From JANMCE01 sp031410595 (GTDB lineage: Bacteria > Actinomycetota > Acidimicrobiia > Acidimicrobiales > Ilumatobacteraceae), in the NCBI GenBank assembly GCA_031410595.1, contig JANNZM010000147.1:1-39412 (forward strand): DNA of 39,412 bases, given 5' to 3'. The position numbers and the translations under genes were made by a program. This document shows positions 7,614-14,547 of this stretch, piece by piece (the first letter of the stretch is position 1; each line of letters starts with the position of its first letter). The notes under the pieces are model-generated. The model worked only from the letters and a program-made list of their open reading frames with translations. It had not been told where the DNA came from and searched no databases.

Positions 7614-7920
7614 AAAGTCAGTCTGACCGCGCCACCCCAGCGCCCACAAGACCGGCACGTTTCCCGTTGGTGCTGCCTGGCCGGACCCATCCGCTGCTCC
7701 GAGGGAGACGGGCACCAGGTAGTCGTCTGTTCCGCCTTCCTGTGACTTTTCGCGAAGGCCCCGAGCGCCGAACAGTAAAAGTCTCCGCAAGGCGGAACAA
7801 CAAGTACCCACCTGCCGCCGACTGTTCGCAACCCACGGAAACGCCTGTCAACCGCGACCGCTGCAGCGCGCCCATTCACAGGTGATCGCCACTTGTCGAC
7901 GCCGTGTCGGCGCGGCCGGG
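7614..7920. other. 307-base intergenic region upstream of the small membrane gene
   Basis: The gap between mrp and the small membrane gene contains a large two-step inverted repeat (entered separately) and a GC-rich, potentially structured stretch at 7640-7728. No protein-like reading frame was recognised. The position upstream of selA made tRNA-Sec a candidate, but no TTCA anticodon loop or GGTTCGA T-loop was found on either strand. A leader RNA is possible but unproven. Confidence 0.4.
7729..7798 (-). repeat. 70-base two-step inverted repeat
   Basis: The outer arms GTTCCGCCTT (7729-7738) and AAGGCGGAAC (7789-7798) pair over 10 bases. The inner arms GACTTTT (7744-7750) and AAAAGTC (7777-7783) pair over 7, with a 5x5 internal loop between them and a GC-rich apical part. 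It could be an RNA leader element upstream of the membrane gene, selA and selB, or a small mobile relic. No T-tract follows, so a simple terminator is less likely. Confidence 0.6.
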
Positions 7921-9108
7921 TTACGTTGCGTCGGCGGCATCGAGGGCGGCAGAGACCATGTCGAGCATCCGGGCCGAGCAGCCGGCCATGTCGACGGCAG
8001 GGGCGATGTCGGTGGCGATGCGTTCGGCGATCGCACGGAACACATCGGCCGCGGCGCCAACGCCATCGAGCGCGACTGGCACGCCGCTGTCACCACCGGC
8101 GGCCACGGCGGCTTCGAGCGGCACCTGACCAAGGAGCGGTGCACCGATTTCGTCGGCCAACACCTGACCGCCACCGCTGCCGAACAGCGCGTAGGTCGAG
8201 CCGTGATCACACGTGAACGTGCTCATGTTCTCGATCACGCCAACAACGCGAAGGAACGATCGGCGCGCCATGTCGGCCGCGCGAATGGCGACCTTCTGGG
8301 CCGAGGTGGCCGGCGTGGTGACGATGATCATGTCGGTGCGCGGCAGCATGCGAGCCAGGCCCATCTGCACATCGCCGGTGCCGGGCGGCATGTCGATGAT
8401 GAGGTAGTCGATGTCGCCCCACGCCACCTGGTTGAGGAACTGCTCGACGGCCTTCGTGAGCATGAGCCCGCGCCACATCAGCGCAGTGCTCTCATCCTCA
8501 ACCAAGTTGCCGCTGGACACGACGCGCAGCGTGCCCTTGCCGACCTTTCGTTCGTTGGGCTGGATGAGTGCCGTGCCGTGCTGATCCTTTTCGGCTTCGA
8601 GTCGATCGGGGATGCCCAGCATGCGCGGGATGGAGAAGCCCCAGATGTCGGCATCGAGCACGCCGACCGTATGACCGCGTGCGGCCAGCGCGGCGGCGAT
8701 GTTGACGGTGACGCTCGACTTGCCGACGCCGCCTTTGCCCGATGCGATCGCCAAGATACGGGTGGAGGTTGGCACCATGGTGGCGGTGGCCTTTTCCTTG
8801 GCGTTCCAGCGCGCCTTGGTCATGGCGTTGGTGCGTTCGTCTTGCGACATTTCGCCCCAGTCGATCTTCACCTTGGTGACGCCGGGATGCACTTCGAGGC
8901 GGCTCTCGACGTCCTTCTTGATCTGCACCCGCAAGGGGCAACCGGCGATGGTGAGCTTCATCTTGACGTTGACGACGCCGCTGTCATCCACCTTCACATC
9001 ACACGCCATACCGAGATCGACGATGTCGCTGCCCAGTTCCGGGTCGATCACGGCGCGCAGCAGCTGCGTGACTTCCTCAACGGTGGGAGGACGGATCGAA
9101 GTGGTCAT
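7921..9108 (-). CDS. mrp: Mrp/ApbC-type P-loop iron-sulfur carrier
   Basis: This 395-residue protein has an N-terminal MIP18/DUF59 domain (about residues 9-80, with DPELGSDIVDLGM and AGCPL) and a P-loop NTPase domain with SGKGGVGKSS (123-132), DADIWGFSIPRML and DMPPGTGD. Mrp/ApbC/Nbp35 proteins carry and deliver [4Fe-4S] clusters. The usual CxxC cluster motif near ENMS...FG is reduced to one cysteine here (ENMSTFTCDHG), so cluster binding at the dimer interface may differ. The ATG at 9108 is chosen over 9114 because TAGAAT ends exactly six bases before it. It is divergent from the SufR-like gene, with erpA just beyond, which fits an iron-sulfur neighbourhood. Confidence 0.92.
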   Translation of the reverse strand: MTTSIRPPTVEEVTQLLRAVIDPELGSDIVDLGMACDVKVDDSGVVNVKMKLTIAGCPLRVQIKKDVESRLEVHPGVTKVKIDWGEMSQDERTNAMTKARWNAKEKATATMVPTSTRILAIASGKGGVGKSSVTVNIAAALAARGHTVGVLDADIWGFSIPRMLGIPDRLEAEKDQHGTALIQPNERKVGKGTLRVVSSGNLVEDESTALMWRGLMLTKAVEQFLNQVAWGDIDYLIIDMPPGTGDVQMGLARMLPRTDMIIVTTPATSAQKVAIRAADMARRSFLRVVGVIENMSTFTCDHGSTYALFGSGGGQVLADEIGAPLLGQVPLEAAVAAGGDSGVPVALDGVGAAADVFRAIAERIATDIAPAVDMAGCSARMLDMVSAALDAADAT

Positions 9109-9114
9109 GACCAT

Positions 9115-9120
9115 ATTCTA
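9115..9120 (-). promoter_or_regulatory. -10 box, probable leaderless promoter of mrp
   Basis: TAGAAT on the minus strand followed by ATGGTC and then the ATG at 9108. The same hexamer and spacing precede the divergent gene at 9247. This argues that the second ATG is the true start. Confidence 0.6.
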
Positions 9121-9149
9121 ACGGTGCGCGCCGTGTTTATAACCTGCAA

Positions 9150-9211
9150 CTACCTCGCTTCTCGCTACCGCTCGCGGCGCTCGTTCTCGCTGACGCTCGG
9201 CAATGCCGCAA
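9150..9211 (+). repeat. dispersed intergenic repeat, copy 2
   Basis: CTACCTCGCTTCTCGCTACC followed by CGCTCG-rich blocks and CTCGGCAATGCCG. It repeats the order of blocks at 4282-4363, with internal length differences. It lies between the divergent mrp and sufR-like genes, upstream of both promoters. Confidence 0.55.
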
Positions 9212-9234
9212 GCCATTCGCACGGCTAAGCCCGG

Positions 9235-9240
9235 TAGAAT
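9235..9240 (+). promoter_or_regulatory. -10 box, leaderless promoter of the SufR-like gene
   Basis: TAGAAT, six bases (GACGTC), then the ATG at 9247. There is no ribosome-binding site, so the transcript probably begins at the start codon. No TTGACA-like -35 box is visible. Confidence 0.6.
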
Positions 9241-9246
9241 GACGTC

Positions 9247-9909
9247 ATGGAGGTGCCGAAGCTCGACTTGCTGAAGACGCTCGGCGACAACACTCGCTAC
9301 GCGATCTACCTCGAACTGGCTCGCTCTCCACGGCCGCTCAGCACGTCCGATGTGGCCGATTCGCTCGCCTTGCATCCCAATACCGTCCGCCCGCACCTCG
9401 AACGCATGCGTGAGGTCGGCCTGCTCGATGTGCGTATCGACGTGCCCTCGGGCGTCGGGCGTCCCCAGCATCGCTACTCCATCGCAGCCGACGCCCCCTC
9501 CATGGGCCTCGAACCACCCACGTTTCCCCTCCTGGCAAGCATGCTGGTGTCCCTGGCGCAGCGAACGGGCGCTGGCCCCGATGATGCCGAAGCGGTCGGC
9601 CATGAGCAGGGCCTGGTCGATGCCGAAACCGCTCCCCCATCATCCAGCTGCCTGGAAGCGCTGGTGGCTCGACTCGACGCACTGGGCTTCGATCCAACGA
9701 TCGACGGCTCCGAGGAAGGTGACGAAGCGGTCATTGCGTTCGCCAACTGCCCATTCCGGGAACTGGCCGAAAAGTACCCGCGGCTGGTCTGTTCACTGCA
9801 CCGGGGCCTGGTGCAGGGCTTTGTGGAAACGATGCCTGACGGCGAAGTCGGTGAGTTTCACACGCTCGAACACCGACAACCTTGTCAGATGACCCTCATT
9901 TCCCGATAG
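9247..9909 (+). CDS. SufR-like winged-helix regulator with C-terminal cysteines
   Basis: This 220-residue protein has an N-terminal ArsR/MarR-type winged helix (about residues 5-75; LSTSDVADSLALHPNTVRPHLERM is the recognition region) and a C-terminal domain with cysteines C168, C182 and C213 (NCPF, LVCSLH, QPCQM). Proteins of this build (SufR) bind an iron-sulfur cluster and repress iron-sulfur assembly genes. It sits between mrp (divergent) and erpA (36 bases downstream, same strand), so it probably senses cluster status for these genes. No palindromic operator is obvious in the mrp gap, so autoregulation is inference. The start is set by the leaderless promoter. Confidence 0.85.
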   Translation: MEVPKLDLLKTLGDNTRYAIYLELARSPRPLSTSDVADSLALHPNTVRPHLERMREVGLLDVRIDVPSGVGRPQHRYSIAADAPSMGLEPPTFPLLASMLVSLAQRTGAGPDDAEAVGHEQGLVDAETAPPSSSCLEALVARLDALGFDPTIDGSEEGDEAVIAFANCPFRELAEKYPRLVCSLHRGLVQGFVETMPDGEVGEFHTLEHRQPCQMTLISR

Positions 9910-9945
9910 CCTGTCGACAGAACTCAATCTCCAGGAGGCGACAGC

Positions 9946-10266
9946 GTGATTACGCTTACCGACGTTGCAGCAAACAAGGTCAAAGAACTGCTCGATCAAG
10001 AAGGCGACGAGTCCTTGGCATTGCGCGTGGCGGTTCGCCCTGGTGGCTGCTCCGGCTTCAGCTACGAGATGTTCTTCGACGGTGATCGCGCCGCCGACGA
10101 TGAGACCATGGACTACCACGGAGTGCGCGTGGTCGTTGACCCGTCCAGCGCGCAGCTGCTCACCGGTGCCACCCTTGACTACAAGGATGGCCTTCAGGGC
10201 GCCGGCTTCAACATCAACAACCCGAACGCCACCAAAACCTGCGGTTGCGGCTCCAGCTTCAGCTGA
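9946..10266 (+). CDS. erpA: iron-sulfur insertion protein ErpA (A-type carrier)
   Basis: This 106-residue A-type (HesB/IscA) protein has the three ligand cysteines C35 (GGCSGFSY), C99 and C101 (KTCGCGSSF). Such carriers accept a cluster from the SUF machinery and pass it to apo-proteins. The GTG start is supported by AGGAGG at 9933-9938, eight bases upstream. It follows the SufR-like gene on the same strand. Length and motifs are complete. Confidence 0.95.
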   Translation: MITLTDVAANKVKELLDQEGDESLALRVAVRPGGCSGFSYEMFFDGDRAADDETMDYHGVRVVVDPSSAQLLTGATLDYKDGLQGAGFNINNPNATKTCGCGSSFS

Positions 10267-10288
10267 CCAGAACGGGAACCTCGGCCTC

Positions 10289-10320
10289 GACCCGGCTCGC
10301 ATCCGTGCAGCCGGGTCGTT
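10289..10320 (+). terminator. probable hairpin terminator after erpA
   Basis: GACCCGGCT (10289-10297) pairs with AGCCGGGTC (10309-10317) across an 11-base loop. Only GTT follows, so the T-tract is weak. Confidence 0.5.
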
Positions 10321-10371
10321 GCGCGTTTCAGCCCGGGCGCGGCTGACCTGCGAACCCTGGGGCTTTGCCGA

Positions 10372-10377
10372 TACCGT
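10372..10377 (+). promoter_or_regulatory. -10 box, probable leaderless promoter of the Tat lipoprotein
   Basis: TACCGT, seven bases, then the ATG at 10385. No ribosome-binding site precedes the start. Confidence 0.45.
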
Positions 10378-10384
10378 GCCGGTT

Positions 10385-11272
10385 ATGAACAGTATTTCGC
10401 GGCGCACCTTTCTGGCTGGCGCCATCACGGTGCCAGCCGTGCTGTCAGCCTGCGGCAGTAGCAGCCCCAAGTCGGCCACCGGCACCGCAGCCAGTGGCTC
10501 ACTTCCGAAGGGGAAGATCGAGCTGATCCGTTTCAACGCCGACGGCTACCTGTCCACCGGCAAGCAACGACTGCCCGTCGGCCTCGCCGACGCGAAGGGC
10601 GTCGTGGTCACCGCTGGTCCACCCACGCTGACGGCTCGGGTGCTCGACAGCAGCGGCAAGGTCGTCGGCGCCGACCTCACCGCCCGGCGACGCGGCGACG
10701 GCATGCCCCGCCCGTTCTGGCCCTTTCAAATGGCGCTCACCACGCCGGGTGTCTACCAATTGCAGGTCGACACCAACGGCAAGGACAAAGCCGTGATGGC
10801 GTTCAGCGTGGTGGAGCCATCCAACGTTCCGACACCCAAGCCCGGAGATCAGCTCCGTTTCATCGAGACGCCGACGGTGCAAAAGCCCCTGGGCGTCGAC
10901 CCGATCTGCACTCGAAATCCCGATTGCCCGTTCCACTCGGTCTCCCTGAAGGACGCTCAGTCGATGGGCAAGCCGATCGTGTACCTGGTGTCCACCCCCG
11001 CCCACTGCCAGTTCGCAGTGTGCGGACCGGTGCTCGACTTCCTGATCGAGGAACAAAAGCGTATCGGCGACAAGATCGTTGCCATTCACCAAGAGGTCTA
11101 CAAGGACGACGGCGGCACCATTCCCACCGATGCCATGGACACCTATGGCCTCACGTTCGAACCCGTGCTCTACCTGGCTGACGCCACCGGCAAAGTGGTT
11201 GAACGATACGACGTCCTGTTCGATCAAAAAGAACTCGGCGCCGCGCTCGACGCATTGGTCGCGGCGAAGTGA
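10385..11272 (+). CDS. Tat-exported lipoprotein with thioredoxin-like C-terminal domain
   Basis: This 295-residue protein begins with a twin-arginine signal (SRRTFLAG, residues 5-12) and a lipobox LSAC, with the lipidated cysteine at residue 23. The N-terminal half resembles a beta-sandwich domain; VLDSSGKVVGADLTAR is followed by GVYQLQVDTNGKDKAVMAF. The C-terminal half looks like a thioredoxin fold, with cysteines in NPDCPF and AHCQFAVCGPVLDF, then VAIHQEVY and FEPVLYLADATGKVVERYD. This pattern resembles extracytoplasmic SCO/thioredoxin-like proteins, but the cysteine spacing (CX4C) is unusual and the function is not assigned. It is 13 bases upstream of the XDH-like gene. The longer open frame starting within erpA is a shadow. 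Confidence 0.75.
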   Translation: MNSISRRTFLAGAITVPAVLSACGSSSPKSATGTAASGSLPKGKIELIRFNADGYLSTGKQRLPVGLADAKGVVVTAGPPTLTARVLDSSGKVVGADLTARRRGDGMPRPFWPFQMALTTPGVYQLQVDTNGKDKAVMAFSVVEPSNVPTPKPGDQLRFIETPTVQKPLGVDPICTRNPDCPFHSVSLKDAQSMGKPIVYLVSTPAHCQFAVCGPVLDFLIEEQKRIGDKIVAIHQEVYKDDGGTIPTDAMDTYGLTFEPVLYLADATGKVVERYDVLFDQKELGAALDALVAAK

Positions 11273-11285
11273 AGCGCATCTTTCC

Positions 11286-12782
11286 GTGACCGTTGCGTTT
11301 CGGGTCAATGGAGCTGAGGTGGAGGTGCCTGATGACGGGGCTTCCCTGTTGGAGGCGTTGCGAGATCGGTTGGGGCTGAGGGCGGCGAAGGACGGTTGCA
11401 GTCCGCAGGGACAATGTGGATGCTGCACGGTGCTGGTGGATGGTCAGCCGCGCGTCGCCTGCGTCACGCCCGTCGTTCGGGTGCGGGGGCGCGAGATCAC
11501 CACGCTCGACGGCATGCCCGAGGCCGGGCAATGGGCCGAGGCCCTCTGCGCAACCGGCGGCAGCCAATGTGGCTTTTGTACGCCGGGCATCATCGTGCGT
11601 TTGGCGGCCAGGCCGACCGATCCGAAGCAAGCGTTGCTCGCCCACCTCTGCCGCTGCACCGGTTGGCAAACCATTGTGGAAGCAGCTGAACTGGTTGCAA
11701 ACGGAACGATCCCACGCGCCGACCGGTCGGGCGCCGATGCACGCGCCACGCTAGAGGGCCATACCCACCAAATCGTCAGCCCGGCCGTTGCCCTCGGCAA
11801 GGGTGGATTCGCCGATGACACCGCGCCGTCCGATGCGCTGATCGCGGTACGGGCCGCCGATGACACATGGATGGTGGGCGAAACGCTGACGGCTGCCCGC
11901 AAGATGGCCGGCAAGGTGCAGGGTCGCCGCACGACCGTCGCGGTCAGTTGGCCGGTTGAACTTCCCGAGGGCGATTGGTTGCGTACCCTGCAGACCACGT
12001 GGGTCGAGCCGGCCTACCTCGAGCCCGATACATCGTGGTGCGCACCCGGCGGCGAACCCGCCTCGGTGCTGGCCAACGGTGGAGCGTTCGGCGGCAAGCT
12101 GCACACCGATGCGGGCGACGTGGCCCGACGGCTGGCCAACGAGTACGGCCGGGCCGTCAAGGTTGTCTATAGCCGTGAAGACGTCGTCAACCTCGGGCCC
12201 AAGCGCCCACCGATTGCGGCCGGAATCCGGGCCGACGGCTCCGGCATCATCCGGGTAGCGCGCACCCCTGGCATCGTTGAAGCCATCACGAGCATCGCTC
12301 CCGGCCTCACCGTGGAAGAGGTCGATATCAGCGGCCCACCGACATCCACCGACGTACGCGCCGCGGGCTGGGCCGAAGCAGGCGCACTGCTCGCTTCGTT
12401 GCAGAACCTCGACAAGGTGGTCTCCCCCGACGGTGCCCGGGCCTCGGCCGTCATCAACGACGACGGTTCGTTGCACGTGACGGTGAACGCCGGCGAGATC
12501 CTCGATGAGGTGACGCTGCGGAGCTACTGCATCGGTGCCGTCCACCAAGCCCTCGGGTGGGTACGCACCGAGGCCATCGCCGTCGACCACACTGGCCAGG
12601 CGCACGATCTCACCATCCGCAGCTTTGGCGTTCTGCGAGCCATCGACATGCCTCACGTCGAGGTCGTGCTCGAATCGGACAACCGGCAGGCCGTCAACGG
12701 GTCCGACGCGGTGTTCGCCGCAGTGGCGGCCGCGGCCTGGCGTCGCACCGGATGGTCGCCCGCCTGGCCCACTCAGCGGTAG
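11286..12782 (+). CDS. compact xanthine-dehydrogenase-like chimera: 2Fe-2S subunit fused to a reduced molybdenum-subunit remnant
   Basis: This 498-residue protein starts as a complete small subunit of the xanthine dehydrogenase family. It has a plant-type [2Fe-2S] site (C38, C44, C47, C59 region; GCSPQGQCGCC) and the second [2Fe-2S] domain (C95, C98, C122, C124; CGFCTPG, CRCTGW). After a linker (about 140-155) come recognisable pieces of the large molybdopterin subunit. They are GGFADD, VEPAYLEPD, GGAFGGK (about residue 265), VKVVYSRED, and a C-terminal AIDMPHVEVVLESD with a final AVAAAAW helix. The large subunit is normally about 750 residues; here under 350 remain, and most cofactor-pocket segments are absent. 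There is no FAD subunit. The GTG start has no clear ribosome site, so coupling to the upstream lipoprotein gene is likely. A catalytic role is doubtful. Confidence 0.8.
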   Translation: MTVAFRVNGAEVEVPDDGASLLEALRDRLGLRAAKDGCSPQGQCGCCTVLVDGQPRVACVTPVVRVRGREITTLDGMPEAGQWAEALCATGGSQCGFCTPGIIVRLAARPTDPKQALLAHLCRCTGWQTIVEAAELVANGTIPRADRSGADARATLEGHTHQIVSPAVALGKGGFADDTAPSDALIAVRAADDTWMVGETLTAARKMAGKVQGRRTTVAVSWPVELPEGDWLRTLQTTWVEPAYLEPDTSWCAPGGEPASVLANGGAFGGKLHTDAGDVARRLANEYGRAVKVVYSREDVVNLGPKRPPIAAGIRADGSGIIRVARTPGIVEAITSIAPGLTVEEVDISGPPTSTDVRAAGWAEAGALLASLQNLDKVVSPDGARASAVINDDGSLHVTVNAGEILDEVTLRSYCIGAVHQALGWVRTEAIAVDHTGQAHDLTIRSFGVLRAIDMPHVEVVLESDNRQAVNGSDAVFAAVAAAAWRRTGWSPAWPTQR

Positions 12783-12794
12783 GCCAACCCACGG

Positions 12795-12800
12795 TAGAAT
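12795..12800 (+). promoter_or_regulatory. -10 box upstream of the gene at 12810
   Basis: TAGAAT, then nine bases and the ATG at 12810. The spacing is slightly longer than the six to seven seen elsewhere, giving a leader of zero to three bases. Confidence 0.45.
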
Positions 12801-12809
12801 GGCAAGCGC

Positions 12810-13334
12810 ATGGAAATCGCTCCGCTGTCGATTGCCGCGTCGGCTCGGCGCAACGGCCAACACGCGTGGATGGCCCGGCGGTTATTCGAACTGATGGGCG
12901 CGTCGGTGGCAACGACCCCCGAGCACGGACCGAAACTGATGCTTGGTCGGCATTGCTACCACTACGCCTGGCACGCCGAGCTTTTCATCGCGCTGCTGCC
13001 GACACCCGCCGAGGTGCATCCGTACGCCGCCGTACAGCCGCCGACCGCCGATGTGGAGACGATGTTCGCAAGCTTTGAGCAGGTCACAACCACGGCCGAA
13101 AGTCTGGACGCCATCTACGGCGTCGCTCTCCCGATGATGCTCGACCGCATTCGGGGACATGTCGATCAGTGCAGTCCGGTCACCGACGCACCGACTATGC
13201 GAGTGCTGGACCTGGTGGCACACGACCTCGCCGTAGACGAACAGGAGGCACGCCACCTGATGGCGACACTTGTGTCTTCCGGCACATGGCAGCGGTCCGA
13301 CGACCAGGGGGACCCCTTGTCAGAACGGTCGTAA
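12810..13334 (+). CDS. hypothetical His/Glu-rich helical protein, possibly ferritin-like
   Basis: This 174-residue protein is not confidently recognised. Predicted helices carry spaced His and Glu residues (NGQHAWMARRLFELM, GRHCYHYAWHAELF, then DLVAHDLAVDEQEARHLM). This resembles ferritin-like diiron or coenzyme-binding bundles, but no exact EXXH pair is obvious. It follows the XDH-like gene by 27 bases and has its own -10 box. It contains no signal peptide or membrane helix, so it should be cytoplasmic. Confidence 0.6.
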   Translation: MEIAPLSIAASARRNGQHAWMARRLFELMGASVATTPEHGPKLMLGRHCYHYAWHAELFIALLPTPAEVHPYAAVQPPTADVETMFASFEQVTTTAESLDAIYGVALPMMLDRIRGHVDQCSPVTDAPTMRVLDLVAHDLAVDEQEARHLMATLVSSGTWQRSDDQGDPLSERS

Positions 13335-13393
13335 CCCTCTAAGTTGCGTTCTAGTTCCGGCGGAAACCACCCACAACCCACATAGTTTCGCCC

Positions 13394-13437
13394 TGTGTGG
13401 TCACACAACTCTTCTGAGTGCTCGAAATGGCTCAGAA
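13394..13437 (+). promoter_or_regulatory. two inverted repeats upstream of the sigma factor gene
   Basis: TGTGTG-GT-CACACA (13394-13407) is a perfect palindrome. TTCTGAG (13412-13418) and CTCAGAA (13431-13437) form a second repeat with a 12-base gap. Both lie in the 210-base gap before the sigma gene, about 110-150 bases upstream of its start. A TTGACC at 13456-13461 could be a -35 box, but no convincing -10 is paired with it. They are operator candidates only. Confidence 0.4.
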
Positions 13438-13544
13438 ATAGGCCGGTTGGAAGGCTTGACCGACCCCTTATCATGAGTAAACCCCGTATGTCGCGCATCC
13501 CTGCGCCGACATGACCGCCACGGGGTTATCACGAGGAGTTTGTC

Positions 13545-14483
13545 TTGGCGAAGGAGCGCATCGAGCGCGATGAAGAGGACCTTGTCCGTCTTTATCTGAC
13601 CGACATTGGCCAGTACCCCCTGCTGACCAAAGATGATGAAGTTCGATTGGCCAAGGCCATCGAGTCGGGTGCCACCGCAGCTGCGGCCCTTGAGAAGGGC
13701 GGCAAAGACATCACCGCGGCCAAGAAGCGCGAGCTTCGTCGGCAGGCTCGTGAAGGCGAGGACGCGGAGCGCACGTTCGTGCAATCCAACCTCCGCCTCG
13801 TTGTGTCCATCGCGAAGAAGTACCAGGCATCGGGTCTCCCGCTGCTCGACCTCATTCAGGAGGGCAACCTCGGCCTCATGCACGCCGTCGAGAAATTCGA
13901 CTGGCGCAAGGGCTTCAAGTTCTCCACCTACGCAACCTGGTGGATCCGCCAGGCCATCACCCGCGGCATCGCCAACACGGGCCGCACCATCCGACTGCCA
14001 GTGCACGCCGGCGACACGCTCGCACGTCTACAGAAGGCGCGTGCTCGGCTCGAGCTGAAGTTGGGTCGTCCTGCCACCTTGTCGGAGCTGTCGGCCGAAG
14101 TAGAGATGCCCGAAGACAAGGTCACCGAGGCGCTTCGCTTCGCGGCCGAACCCTTGTCGTTGAGCGAACCGCTTCGTGAAGACGGCGACGCCGAACTTGG
14201 TGACGTTGTCGAAGATCGCTCGGCCGAGAGTCCGTTCGAAGTGGCCGCCACTGCGCTGCTGCCCGACGAGATCAACCGTCTACTGGCTCCGCTTGATGAT
14301 CGTGAGCGTGAGATCCTCAAGCTCCGCTTCGGTCTCGATAGGGGCGAACCGCGCACACTCGAAGAGGTTGGCGAACACTTCAACCTCACTCGTGAGCGCA
14401 TCCGCCAGATTGAGGCCCGCGCCATGAGCAAGCTGCGTCACCCGTCGTCCGACACGGGTGCCCGCGACCTGCTGGCCGTCTAG
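13545..14483 (+). CDS. RNA polymerase sigma factor of the RpoD/SigA family (group 1 or 2)
   Basis: This 312-residue sigma-70 protein contains region 1.2 (EEDLVRLYLTDIGQYPLL), region 2 (NLRLVVSIAKKY to KGFKFSTYATWWIRQAITR), region 3 (RPATLSELSAEVEMPEDKV) and region 4 with the helix-turn-helix TLEEVGEHFNLTRERIRQIEARAMSKLRHP. The acidic region 1.1 of primary factors is absent. It could be a short primary factor or a group 2 paralogue such as actinobacterial SigB/HrdA types. The start codon is TTG, supported by GAGGAG at 13533-13538, six bases upstream. A strong terminator ends the transcript. Confidence 0.92.
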   Translation: MAKERIERDEEDLVRLYLTDIGQYPLLTKDDEVRLAKAIESGATAAAALEKGGKDITAAKKRELRRQAREGEDAERTFVQSNLRLVVSIAKKYQASGLPLLDLIQEGNLGLMHAVEKFDWRKGFKFSTYATWWIRQAITRGIANTGRTIRLPVHAGDTLARLQKARARLELKLGRPATLSELSAEVEMPEDKVTEALRFAAEPLSLSEPLREDGDAELGDVVEDRSAESPFEVAATALLPDEINRLLAPLDDREREILKLRFGLDRGEPRTLEEVGEHFNLTRERIRQIEARAMSKLRHPSSDTGARDLLAV

Positions 14484-14497
14484 GTCACTGTGACAGG

Positions 14498-14534
14498 AGC
14501 CCCCGCCCACTGGGCGGGGGCTACTTACTTTTTC
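14498..14534 (+). terminator. strong intrinsic terminator after the sigma factor gene
   Basis: AGCCCCCGCCC and GGGCGGGGGCT form an 11-base perfect stem with a short loop (14498-14522), followed by a T-rich run ending TTTTT at 14534. Confidence 0.9.
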
Positions 14535-14535
14535 C

Positions 14536-14541
14536 TACAGT
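14536..14541 (+). promoter_or_regulatory. -10 box, leaderless promoter of the pterin dehydratase fusion gene
   Basis: TACAGT, six bases (GTCGCC), then the ATG at 14548. It sits directly after the sigma gene terminator. Confidence 0.55.
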
Positions 14542-14547
14542 GTCGCC

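Noticed and set aside
7804..7809. GGGTAC on the minus strand as a stress promoter for the selenium genes
   Set aside because: The nearest GTTG is 19 bases away, outside the accepted spacing.
7614..7811. Possible tRNA-Sec or SRP RNA upstream of selA
   Set aside because: No TTCA anticodon loop and no GGTTCGA T-loop exist on either strand. A stretch near 7680 resembling the SRP core lacks the conserved GGAA loop and AGCAG bulge.
7882..9228. Plus-strand frame of 448 codons
   Set aside because: Shadow of mrp; His/Gly-rich composition typical of antisense frames in high-GC DNA.
11751..12863. Minus-strand frame of 370 codons
   Set aside because: Antisense to the XDH-like chimera; no recognisable domain.
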